From contig CAYGBM010000034.1 in the NCBI GenBank assembly GCA_964348225.1, positions 1-37,411 of the forward strand: a DNA stretch of 37,411 bases, given 5' to 3'. Source of the DNA: CAYGBM01 sp964348225. GTDB lineage: Bacteria; Patescibacteriota; Minisyncoccia; Minisyncoccales; CG1-02-41-26. Under the pieces are notes generated by a model, which was not told where the DNA came from, searched no databases, and saw only the letters and a list, made by a program, of their open reading frames with translations. Numbering within the stretch: position 1 is the first letter of the stretch; the number at the start of each line of letters is the position of its first letter. This document shows positions 22,078 to 28,468 of the stretch, one piece after another. The position numbers and the translations under genes are program-made.

Positions 22078-23277
22078 ATGGCTGAGAAAGCTAAATTTGA
22101 AAGGACAAAACCACACTTAAATATTGGCACCATTGGTCACGTTGACCATGGTAAAACCACTTTGACAGCGGCTATTTTGAAATACACCAAAATGAAGGGG
22201 TTTTTGGCTTCTGAAAAGTCGGTTGAAGAGATAGATTCAGCCCCTGAGGAAAAAGCTCGAGGTTTAACCATTAATATCTGCCACACAGAGTTTGAAAGTG
22301 AAAAGAGGCACTATGCTCTTATTGACTGTCCTGGTCATGCTGACTATATCAAAAATATGATTACGGGCGCCGCTCAAATGGACGGGGCTATTTTAGTTGT
22401 TTCAGCAGCCGATGGCCCTATGCCTCAAACCAGAGAGCATATTCTTTTAGCAAGACAGGTTGGTTTGCCTTCAATAGTAGTGTTTTTGAACAAAGTGGAC
22501 CAGGTAGACGACCCAGAGATGATAGAACTGGTTGAGTCAGAATTAAGGGAATTGCTTAAAAAGTATGAGTTCCCAGGCGATGAAACCCCTATCATTAGAG
22601 GTTCTGCCTTGAAGGCTTTGGAAGCGGGTTCTGCTGATGATGAGAACATGAAGCCAGTTATAGAGCTGATTAGCAAGGTTGATGAATATGTGCCAGAGCC
22701 CACTCGTGCCTTGGATCAACCATTTTTGATGGCTGTTGAAGATGTTTTTTCTATTGAGGGTAGAGGAACTGTGGCTACTGGTAGAGTTGAAAGAGGGGTG
22801 ATTAAGCCGGGAGAGGAGGTAGAAATTATAGGCGTAAGACCCACCCAAAAAACAGTTGCCACCAGCGTTGAGATGTTCAACAAAACATTGGAAGAAGGAA
22901 GAGCAGGAGACAATGTGGGTATACTGTTGAGGGGGCTTAAAAAAGAAGATATTGAAAGAGGGCAGGTTATGGCAAAGCCGGGCACAGTTACTCCTCACTC
23001 AGAATTTGAAGCAGAGGCGTATGCTTTAACCAAAGAAGAAGGGGGAAGACATACTCCTTTCTTTACAGGTTATAAACCCCAGTTCTATATCAGAACTTGT
23101 GATGTTACAGGAGAGGTAACCTTGCCAGAGGGCACAGAAATGGTAATGCCAGGCGATACCACTAACCTTAAGATTAAACTGATAACAGCAGTGGCCCTTG
23201 AAGAAAAGCAGAGGTTTGCTATTAGAGAGGGAGGAAGAACGGTTGGCGCTGGAGTGGTAACGAAAATCGTTAAATAA
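22078..23277 (+). CDS. tuf: Translation elongation factor EF-Tu
   Basis: 399 residues. GTPase motifs: GHVDHGKTTLT, switch I EEKARGLTINICHTEF, DCPGHADYIKNM with the catalytic His, NKVDQVDD and GSALKALE. Domains II (FSIEGRGTVATGRVERG) and III (FFTGYKPQFYIRTCDVTGEV and FAIREGGRTVGAGVVTKIVK) are complete. It carries aminoacyl-tRNA to the ribosome. The G1 region and tRNA-binding residues look normal. The N-terminus AEKAKFERTKPHLNIGTIG is standard. It is separated from rpsJ by 30 bases. Confidence 0.97.
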   Translation: MAEKAKFERTKPHLNIGTIGHVDHGKTTLTAAILKYTKMKGFLASEKSVEEIDSAPEEKARGLTINICHTEFESEKRHYALIDCPGHADYIKNMITGAAQMDGAILVVSAADGPMPQTREHILLARQVGLPSIVVFLNKVDQVDDPEMIELVESELRELLKKYEFPGDETPIIRGSALKALEAGSADDENMKPVIELISKVDEYVPEPTRALDQPFLMAVEDVFSIEGRGTVATGRVERGVIKPGEEVEIIGVRPTQKTVATSVEMFNKTLEEGRAGDNVGILLRGLKKEDIERGQVMAKPGTVTPHSEFEAEAYALTKEEGGRHTPFFTGYKPQFYIRTCDVTGEVTLPEGTEMVMPGDTTNLKIKLITAVALEEKQRFAIREGGRTVGAGVVTKIVK

Positions 23278-23307
23278 GAGCAAATATTAAATAAATCTTC
23301 TTGTAGA

Positions 23308-23664
23308 ATGCCAGTGAAAGCAGCAGAAAAGAAAAAAGAAGAGGCAAAAGAAGAAGCTCGTCCTCAATTGAGGATAAAGCTTCGTGCTTATGATAGCAAA
23401 GTGATTGACTCAAGCTGCCGTCAGATTGTGGAAATCGCAATGAGGGCTGGGGTTGATATTGTTGGCCCTGTGCCCTTGCCAACAGAGGTTCATCGGTACA
23501 CTGTAAATCGTTCAACCTTTGTCCATAAAGATTCAAGAGAGCAGTTTGAGATGAGGGTGCACAAGAGATTAATTGAGATTCCAAGCTCCAGCCAGAGGTT
23601 TATAGACGCTTTGAGAGATTTGACCTTGCCAACCGGCGTTGAGATTGAAGTTAAAACTACCTAA
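23308..23664 (+). CDS. rpsJ: Small-subunit ribosomal protein uS10
   Basis: 118 residues, with an N-terminal charged extension of about 17 residues (MPVKAAEKKKEEAKEEA) before the conserved RIKLRAYDSKVIDSSCRQIVE. The loop GPVPLPTEVHRYTVNRSTFVHKDSREQFEMRVHKR is standard. It belongs to the 30S head and, in other bacteria, the antitermination complex with NusB. Normally rplC follows within a few tens of bases; here a terminator and an antisense gene intervene. Confidence 0.95.
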   Translation: MPVKAAEKKKEEAKEEARPQLRIKLRAYDSKVIDSSCRQIVEIAMRAGVDIVGPVPLPTEVHRYTVNRSTFVHKDSREQFEMRVHKRLIEIPSSSQRFIDALRDLTLPTGVEIEVKTT

Positions 23665-23753
23665 TAATATTTAGGGATTTCGAGGAATTACGAATATGGA
23701 AACTTTTTTCACAATATAATGCGTTTTGACTTCTGAGCAACTATCACTGAAAT

Positions 23754-23782
23754 ACCGGGTTAGTTGCCCGGTGTTTTGTTTG
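23754..23782 (+). terminator. Terminator after rpsJ
   Basis: ACCGGG-TTAGTTG-CCCGGT followed by GTTTTGTTT. The loop sequence TAGTTG is complementary to CAACTA at 23739-23744 just upstream, so an alternative stem GCAACTA/TAGTTGC can compete with the terminator stem. It separates rpsJ from the rest of the S10 genes. Confidence 0.7.
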
Positions 23783-23792
23783 CAAAGTTGAG

Positions 23793-23848
23793 ATAAAAAA
23801 AGAATGACGTTGCCACCAAGACTTAAAGGTCTGATTGGGGCAACGTCA
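23793..23848 (-). terminator. Minus-strand terminator of the small membrane protein gene
   Basis: Arms TGACGTTGCC (23805-23814) and GGCAACGTCA (23839-23848) form a 10-bp stem with an inner AGAC/GTCT stem; read on the minus strand it is followed by ATTCTTTTTTT. It ends the antisense gene 20 bases after its stop. Confidence 0.85.
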
Positions 23849-23868
23849 ATGGAAGGAGGGAGAAGTAT

Positions 23869-24102
23869 TCAATATTTCCACCATTTTCTCCACCGTTTTT
23901 CAGGGCACCAACCGATCGTCAAAGCGAGTCCTACGGATATGCCAAGACATATGTAGGCGGTCGCCTCGATATATTTGTGAGATTTCGGCGTAATATCTAG
24001 CCAAACACCCAAAGTCCCAGAAGCAAAGAATAGAACTATGGTGAGAACGACCAGGACAGTCATTTTCCACGGCGTAGATAATTTTTCTTCTGATTTTGTC
24101 AC
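23869..24102 (-). CDS. Small two-helix membrane protein of unknown function, antisense within the S10 cluster
   Basis: 77 residues from the GTG at 24102, chosen because GGGAG precedes it by nine bases; a longer ATG frame would run into rplC and lacks an SD. Two membrane segments (WKMTVLVVLTIVLFFASGTLGVW and YIEATAYICLGISVGLALTIGW) are joined by a short loop, with a basic C-terminus (EKRWRKWWKY). Codon use is more GC-rich than in rpsJ and rplC. It has its own terminator and opposite orientation, so it is an independent single-gene insert. No family recognised. Confidence 0.65.
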   Translation of the reverse strand: MTKSEEKLSTPWKMTVLVVLTIVLFFASGTLGVWLDITPKSHKYIEATAYICLGISVGLALTIGWCPEKRWRKWWKY

Positions 24103-24167
24103 TGTTTGATCACTCCCTTCTTGTTTTAATAGCTTCTCTAATTTTAATAGTAATGAGAAATATTTAA

Positions 24168-24776
24168 ATGTCAATTATGAAGTTCATAATAGGTAAAAAA
24201 ATGGAAATGAGTCAGATGTTTGATGAAAAAGGCAGTGTGGTGCCTGTAACCTTGATTGAGGCAGGACCTTGTTTTGTTACCCAGGTAAAAGGGAAAGACA
24301 AGGACGGGTATACGGCTTTGCAGATTGGGTGTGAAGAATTAAAGAAACAAAAGATTACTAAATCAAAAAATGGCAAGGGTTTTCGTTATTTAAAAGAATT
24401 TAGAATTGATGAAACAGAAGTGAAAAACTATAAAGTTGGTAAAAAGATTGATGTTTCTGTTTTTGCTGAAGGCGATAACGTTAAGGTTTCAGGCATTTCA
24501 AAAGGAAAAGGCTTTCAAGGAGGGGTTAAAAGATGGGGTTTTTCTGGCAGGGATAGAACCCATGGTGTTAAACACGAGCACAGAACCATAGGTTCTGTTG
24601 GAAGCTCGGGTCCTGAAAGGGTTTTTAAAGGAAAAAAAATGCCAGGCAGAATGGGTGCTGACAGAATAACAGTAAAGAACCTGAAAATTGCAAAAATAGA
24701 TTCCAAGAACAATATAATAGCCATAAAAGGCGCTGTTCCTGGAAGAAGAGGAACATTGGTAGAAATACGAGCATAA
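24168..24776 (+). CDS. rplC: Large-subunit ribosomal protein uL3
   Basis: 202 residues from the first ATG; the start may instead be the ATG nine bases later (MKFIIGKKMEMSQMF). The conserved parts GKGFQGGVKRWGFSGRDRTHG, GSVGSSGPERVFKGKKMPGRMG and NIIAIKGAVPGRRGTLVEIRA are present. The protein reaches the peptidyl transferase centre by its long loop. Both flanks are occupied by antisense small membrane protein genes, so its transcription unit is unusual: it must come from a promoter in the ~65 bases upstream or by readthrough. I could not identify a convincing promoter. Confidence 0.95.
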   Translation: MSIMKFIIGKKMEMSQMFDEKGSVVPVTLIEAGPCFVTQVKGKDKDGYTALQIGCEELKKQKITKSKNGKGFRYLKEFRIDETEVKNYKVGKKIDVSVFAEGDNVKVSGISKGKGFQGGVKRWGFSGRDRTHGVKHEHRTIGSVGSSGPERVFKGKKMPGRMGADRITVKNLKIAKIDSKNNIIAIKGAVPGRRGTLVEIRA

Positions 24777-24785
24777 AATAAGTCA

Positions 24786-24811
24786 GAGGCGTCTCAACAT
24801 GACGACGCCTC
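24786..24811 (-). terminator. Hairpin terminating the second antisense gene
   Basis: GAGGCGTC and GACGCCTC form a perfect 8-bp stem with a 10-base loop, 15 bases past the minus-strand stop. On the minus strand it is followed by TGACTTATTTTA, a weak U-tract. On the plus strand it lies just after the rplC stop. Confidence 0.6.
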
Positions 24812-24826
24812 CTAGGGATCGATAGC

Positions 24827-25060
24827 TTACCTACTGAGATTCTCGCTGGTTTTTATAGCCCCTCGGATGTGGAGAATCATGACCGAGGCCCATCCAAAGA
24901 GCAGACTGCCGCTCCACACTAGTGGAGAGTCATAAATTTTCCTAGACATGGGCAGCAGGAGGAAAGGACTCGAAGCTATCATTCCGAGTGCGATGACGGC
25001 AGCTATGGCCGCCAGAACAAGGATGTAAGGGAACTGAGGCGATATTTTTCGGGTTTGCAT
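24827..25060 (-). CDS. Small two-helix membrane protein of unknown function, antisense between rplC and rplD
   Basis: 77 residues. Two hydrophobic helices (YILVLAAIAAVIALGMIASSPFLLL and LVWSGSLLFGWASVMILHI) are separated by PMSRKIYDSP; the C-terminus is polar. AAGGAG six bases before the ATG is a strong SD. My hand count gives about 51% G+C over 230 bases, while the first 100 bases of rplD have 35%. The same length as the antisense gene at 23869 and the same two-helix design are notable, but the sequences do not look alike. A separate origin from the ribosomal genes is likely. Confidence 0.65.
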   Translation of the reverse strand: MQTRKISPQFPYILVLAAIAAVIALGMIASSPFLLLPMSRKIYDSPLVWSGSLLFGWASVMILHIRGAIKTSENLSR

Positions 25061-25079
25061 CTCCTTCTCCTTTTCTGAT

Positions 25080-25109
25080 TTGAGTTACTAGCGATACAGA
25101 CATTATACT
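25080..25109 (+). promoter_or_regulatory. Promoter for rplD and downstream genes
   Basis: TTGAGT (25080-25085) with an 18-base spacer to TATACT (25104-25109), 21 bases before the rplD ATG. It restarts plus-strand transcription after the antisense gene. A second A/T-rich hexamer (TATAAC) lies closer to the ATG. Confidence 0.55.
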
Positions 25110-25130
25110 AAAATTATAACATAATATACT

Positions 25131-25760
25131 ATGAATGTCAATGTTTACAATAAGATAGGTGAGAAAATTAGTCAGGCAAAATTGCCAGAGGAGATTTTTG
25201 GGTTGAAGATAAACCCTGATTTAGTGCATCAGGTGGTTGTTTCTCAAATGGCTAATCGGAGGCAGGGGACTTCGCACACAAAAGAAAGAAGTGAGAAAAG
25301 AGGCGGTGGCAGAAAGCCGTGGAGACAGAAGGGCACTGGCAGAGCAAGGCATGGTTCAATAAGGTCGCCTTTGTGGAGAGGAGGGGGAGTAACTTTTGGG
25401 CCCAGAAAAGAGAAAAAGATTAAAAAAACAATCCCAAAGAAAATGAAAAGAAAAGCTCTTTTGATGGTTCTTTCAGGCAAAGCTAAAAACAACCTTTTGG
25501 TTTTATTAGATAAATTGCAAATTGAAAAAGGTAAGACCAGGGAGATTTTTGAGATTTTAAAAAAGCTTCCTTGTAAAACAGAAAGCGCTTTAATTGCTCT
25601 ACCAGCAATGGATAAAAAAGTAATTTTAGCTGCCAGAAACATTGCTCAGATTGAAACAATGCAAGTGAAAGATTTAAACAGCCTTGATTTGTTAAACTTT
25701 AAATACTTGATAATGCCCAAAGAGAATATAAAAATAATAAAAGATATTTTTAGTCAGTAA
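25131..25760 (+). CDS. rplD: Large-subunit ribosomal protein uL4
   Basis: 209 residues, normal size. RRQGTSHTKERSEKRGGGRKPWRQKGTGRARHGSIRSPLWRGGGVTFGP is the conserved extended loop that reaches the exit tunnel; the C-terminal globular part ends NFKYLIMPKENIKIIKDIF. In other bacteria uL4 also controls its own operon through the S10 leader; no such leader is recognisable here. It starts without an SD after its own promoter and is followed after 23 bases by rplW. Confidence 0.95.
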   Translation: MNVNVYNKIGEKISQAKLPEEIFGLKINPDLVHQVVVSQMANRRQGTSHTKERSEKRGGGRKPWRQKGTGRARHGSIRSPLWRGGGVTFGPRKEKKIKKTIPKKMKRKALLMVLSGKAKNNLLVLLDKLQIEKGKTREIFEILKKLPCKTESALIALPAMDKKVILAARNIAQIETMQVKDLNSLDLLNFKYLIMPKENIKIIKDIFSQ

Positions 25761-25783
25761 TTAAAATAATTAGAAATCAATTT

Positions 25784-26344
25784 ATGGCTTTATTAGATGC
25801 GCTTAAAAAAAAGAAAAAAACTTCTCCTGAGAAAAAGGCAAAGGGCGGTAAAATGAAGAAAGGGGAGAAGAAAAAGAAAGAAGTAAAGAAAAAGCCAAAG
25901 AAAGATAAAGAAATAAAGAAGAAGGAAACAAAAGAGGTGAAGCTAAAGAAAGAAAAGAAGGTTAAAGAGAAAGCGGCAAAAAAAGAAGTGTCTGTTCCTG
26001 GCAAAACCGCTCCATCTGTTGCTGAGCGAAAAATAACAGGGGAGGTGAAAAAAAGAGAGGTAAGAGTGGCTCCTTTAATTTTGAAGGGCCCTCAGATTAC
26101 TGAGAAAGCAACCGAATTGAAAGACAAGAATCAATATGTTTTTAAGGTGGCAGATTCAGCCAACAAATCAGAAATAAAAAAAGCGGTTGAAGAGGTTTAT
26201 GGTGTTAAAGTAATAAAGGTGAGAACCATTAAAGTGCCAAGAAGAAAGAGGAGATTGGGAAGAAGTGTGGGTTGGAAAAAAGGATATAAAAAGGCTGTGG
26301 TTTCCTTGAAAAAGGACCAAACAATAGATATAATGCCAAGATAA
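25784..26344 (+). CDS. rplW: Large-subunit ribosomal protein uL23 with lysine-rich N-terminal extension
   Basis: 186 residues; the normal domain is only ~95. It starts near residue 96 (APLILKGPQITEKA...YVFKVADSANKSEIKKAVEEVYGVKVIKVRT... RLGRSVGWKKGYKKAVVSL) and is complete. The first ~95 residues are nearly all Lys, Glu and small residues (KKKKKTSPEKKAKGGKMKKG...), predicted to be unstructured or helical and highly basic. uL23 sits at the tunnel exit and receives trigger factor and SRP, so the tail may lie over rRNA or the exit area (inference). The start ATG has no alternative: an internal Met at 24 lies within the same tail. Confidence 0.93.
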   Translation: MALLDALKKKKKTSPEKKAKGGKMKKGEKKKKEVKKKPKKDKEIKKKETKEVKLKKEKKVKEKAAKKEVSVPGKTAPSVAERKITGEVKKREVRVAPLILKGPQITEKATELKDKNQYVFKVADSANKSEIKKAVEEVYGVKVIKVRTIKVPRRKRRLGRSVGWKKGYKKAVVSLKKDQTIDIMPR

Positions 26345-26352
26345 TTTTAGTA

Positions 26353-26518
26353 GTGCTCGGGCAAGTTGCCTCAGGGAGCACGGCGTCGGTCCATGTGGTG
26401 ATAAAAAGTTATTTCCCGACCGCGCCTGTCCCTCGTCAAGCCTTCCATATCTTAATTAAATTATGATGTACGTGGTGGGCTTGACTGCGGGACGCTCCCT
26501 TCGACAACTTGCCCTCGC
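26353..26518. repeat. Dispersed repeat family 2, inverted pair before rplB
   Basis: The gap between rplW and rplB contains one forward copy (26353-26392, starting GTGCTCGGGCAAGTTGCC) and one inverted copy (about 26485-26518). GGGCAAGTTG pairs perfectly with CAACTTGCCC, then AGGGAGC with GCTCCCT, and further in GTCAAGCC with GGCTTGAC, so the whole 165 bases can fold on itself. It looks like a small non-coding mobile element (MITE-like) or a large leader structure. No protein-coding frame is convincing. Confidence 0.6.
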
Positions 26519-26556
26519 GCCTATCTTCATTATTATATTATTCGTTAGATGATATT

Positions 26557-27336
26557 ATGAAAAAAGTTTTAACAAAAAAGAAGCCAGAAAAGAGGTTGCT
26601 TCGTCCTTTGAAGAAAAAAGCTGGCAGAAATAGGGCAGGCAGGATTACTGTTCGCCACAGAGGAGGAGGGGCGAAGCGGCGCTACAGGGTTGTAGAATTT
26701 GGCCAAGAAAAAAAGGATATGCCAGCAACAGTAGAGGCTTTAGAGTACGATCCGAATCGTACAGCTTTTTTGGCTCTTCTGAGTTATAAAGATGGAGAGA
26801 AAAAGTACATTTTAGCTCCCCAGGGCTTGAAGGTTGGCGACAAAGTAGTTTTTGCAGAAAAAGCCCCTCTTAAAATTGGCAATAGATTAAGAATAAAAAG
26901 GGTTCCTGTTGGGACAATGGTTTATAATATTGAGCTTGTGCCTGATAGGGGAGGGAAAATAGTGAGGTCAGCTGGCACAGCAGCTCAGGTGATGGCTCAA
27001 GAAGGTAAGTATACTCTTTTAAAAATGCCATCAGGTGAGATGAGAAAAGTTTTGGCAGAATGTTTTGCTTCAATTGGAGAAGTTTCTAATCCCGAGCATA
27101 GATTTCAACAACTGGGCAAAGCAGGAAGATCGCGTTTAAGGGGAAGAAGACCGCAGGTCAGGGGCTCAGCTATGACGCCGGTTGCCCATCCTCATGGGGG
27201 TGGAGAGGGAAAAGCGCCCATTGGCTTGAAGTATCCGAAAACCCCTTGGGGTAAACCAGCATTAGGTGTTAAAACCCGGAAGAAAAAATGGACAGATAAA
27301 CTAATTGTACAAAGAAGAAAGAAAAAGCGAAAGTAA
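26557..27336 (+). CDS. rplB: Large-subunit ribosomal protein uL2, N-terminally shortened
   Basis: 259 residues from the ATG at 26557; upstream in-frame codons read through repeat DNA and are not conserved-looking. The core RITVRHRGGGAKRRYRVVEF, ALEYDPNRTA, YILAPQGL, GTMVYNIELVP, RSAGTAAQVMAQEGKY and C-terminal HPHGGGEGKAPIG are present. The usual first ~20-25 residues including the YKPTSPGRR-type segment are missing. The motif commonly VDHPHGGG reads VAHPHGGG (A210). uL2 is needed for subunit joining and peptidyl transfer. The gene follows a family-2 repeat, which may have removed the original start. Confidence 0.92.
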   Translation: MKKVLTKKKPEKRLLRPLKKKAGRNRAGRITVRHRGGGAKRRYRVVEFGQEKKDMPATVEALEYDPNRTAFLALLSYKDGEKKYILAPQGLKVGDKVVFAEKAPLKIGNRLRIKRVPVGTMVYNIELVPDRGGKIVRSAGTAAQVMAQEGKYTLLKMPSGEMRKVLAECFASIGEVSNPEHRFQQLGKAGRSRLRGRRPQVRGSAMTPVAHPHGGGEGKAPIGLKYPKTPWGKPALGVKTRKKKWTDKLIVQRRKKKRK

Positions 27337-27338
27337 AA

Positions 27339-27379
27339 ATTCATGAATGCTTCGCATTCATTCATTAACGATTTCTAAC
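27339..27379 (+). repeat. Two-hairpin start-codon leader element, copy B (rpsS, proximal half)
   Basis: Only the proximal hairpin TGAATGC-TTC-GCATTCA and the constant end ATTAACGATTTCTAAC are present, joined directly to the rpsS ATG. The distal hairpin is absent, as the element begins three bases after the rplB stop. Confidence 0.85.
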
Positions 27380-27694
27380 ATGTCAAGATCACTTAAAAAA
27401 GGACCATACATAGATGAAAAGTTATTGAAGAAAATCTCCAAGCTTAAAAAAGGAGATAAAACCATTATTAAAACGTGGAGCAGAGGTTCCACTATTACAC
27501 CAGAGATGGTTGGTTTTACATTTGGAGTTCACAATGGCAAAGAGCATATTCCAGTTTATGTAACAGAAGAAATGGTTGGCCACAAATTGGGTGAATTTTC
27601 TCCAACCACAAAGTTTCTGAGACACGGAGGCAAGATGCAGAGAGGCATTGAGGCAAAAGAGAAGCAGAAAGAAGTGGTCAAGGCTGAAGGTTAG
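27380..27694 (+). CDS. rpsS: Small-subunit ribosomal protein uS19
   Basis: 104 residues from the ATG at 27380: MSRSLKKGPYIDEKLLKK, TWSRGSTITPEMVGFTFGVHNGKEHIPVYVTEEMVGHKLGEFSPTTKF are diagnostic. An upstream in-frame ATG adds MLRIHSLTISN, which is encoded by the leader repeat and is unlikely to be translated. The protein is part of the 30S head near the A-site finger. A charged C-terminal tail (EAKEKQKEVVKAEG) is longer than usual. Confidence 0.95.
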   Translation: MSRSLKKGPYIDEKLLKKISKLKKGDKTIIKTWSRGSTITPEMVGFTFGVHNGKEHIPVYVTEEMVGHKLGEFSPTTKFLRHGGKMQRGIEAKEKQKEVVKAEG

Positions 27695-27780
27695 CCCGCC
27701 TTCGCCCCTCGGGGCTTCTGTGGGTGTAAGAACTCGTAAACTCATGAATGCTTCGCATTCATTCATTAACGATTTCTAAC
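27695..27780 (+). repeat. Two-hairpin start-codon leader element, copy C (rplV)
   Basis: Distal hairpin (CCCGCC...GTGGG, with a GCCCC/GGGGC inner stem), linker GTGTAAGAACTCGTAAACTC, proximal hairpin TGAATGC-TTC-GCATTCA, constant end up to the rplV ATG. It begins directly at the rpsS stop. The distal stem is weaker than in copies A and D. Confidence 0.85.
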
Positions 27781-28425
27781 ATGCAGGTTACAGCAAAATT
27801 AAGATATTTGAGAATAGCGCCAAGAAAGATGCGGCTTTTAGCCGATTTGATTAGGGAAAAAGAGGTATCAGAAGCTAAGAGTATTTTAGATTTTAGCTTA
27901 AAAAAGGGAGCTCAGCCCTTGAAGAAGCTTTTAGATTCGGCTGTTAGTTCAGCGAAAAATGATTTTCAGCTGGAAGAGCCAGGACTTTCTGTTGCAAAGA
28001 TTACGGTAGATGAAGGGCCTAAGCTTAAGAGATGGAGGGCTCGGGCAAGAGGCCGGGCAGTTCAAATCCAAAAGAAAACCTCACATATCACTTTAGTGCT
28101 TGAGGGTAAAAAAACAAAAGCTGCCAAGGGCATAGGAAAGAAAGCTCCTTCTGTCAGAACCGTAACTAAAAAAGCAGATGTTTCCGCTAAAATGGGTGCT
28201 CTTTCGCTTGAGGAACAGAAAAGGTTAGCAGAAAAGGCGGTTGAGGCAGCTGACAAGAAAAAAGAAAAAAAGAAAGCAGAAGCTCCAAAGGAAGCTGAAG
28301 AGAAAAAAGGACCTGAGCTTGAGCCCTTTAAAAGAATTAAAAAACCAAAAAGAAAGATTTTATCGGGGCTTAAAGTAAAAAAGGGAGGGTTGCCAAAGGT
28401 ATTTCGGAGGAAGTCATTTAGATGA
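27781..28425 (+). CDS. rplV: Large-subunit ribosomal protein uL22 with long C-terminal extension
   Basis: 214 residues from ATG 27781, about twice the usual length. Residues 1-110 are a complete uL22 (TAKLRYLRIAPRKMRLLADLIR... VDEGPKLKRWRARARGRAVQIQKKTSHITLVL), whose loop lines the exit tunnel. Residues 111-214 are an extension: a basic linker, a helix (LSLEEQKRLAEKAVEAADKKKEKKKAE), and a C-terminal patch (RIKKPKRKILSGLKVKKGGLPKVFRRKSF) that looks rRNA-binding. The role of the extension is unknown. As at rpsS, MLRIHSLTISN coded upstream belongs to the leader repeat. Confidence 0.94.
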   Translation: MQVTAKLRYLRIAPRKMRLLADLIREKEVSEAKSILDFSLKKGAQPLKKLLDSAVSSAKNDFQLEEPGLSVAKITVDEGPKLKRWRARARGRAVQIQKKTSHITLVLEGKKTKAAKGIGKKAPSVRTVTKKADVSAKMGALSLEEQKRLAEKAVEAADKKKEKKKAEAPKEAEEKKGPELEPFKRIKKPKRKILSGLKVKKGGLPKVFRRKSFR

Positions 28426-28468
28426 CCAGCATGGCTTTGAGTGCTTAGTTGCTAACAAAATTTCTATT

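Noticed and set aside
24103..24174. Longer start of the antisense gene at 23869
   Set aside because: It would overlap rplC and has no SD, whereas a GTG at 24102 has GGGAG at a proper distance.
25777..26004. Phe/Ser-rich minus-strand ORF opposite rplW
   Set aside because: It is a shadow of the lysine-rich tail (aaa/aag read as ttt/ctt).
27347..27379. N-terminal extension MLRIHSLTISN on uS19 (also on uL22 at 27748 and, as MLRIRSLTISN, on bL28)
   Set aside because: The same residues precede three unrelated proteins because a repeat with a conserved hairpin encodes them. The rplN copy has ACA instead of ATG, and the normal protein starts lie at the downstream ATG.
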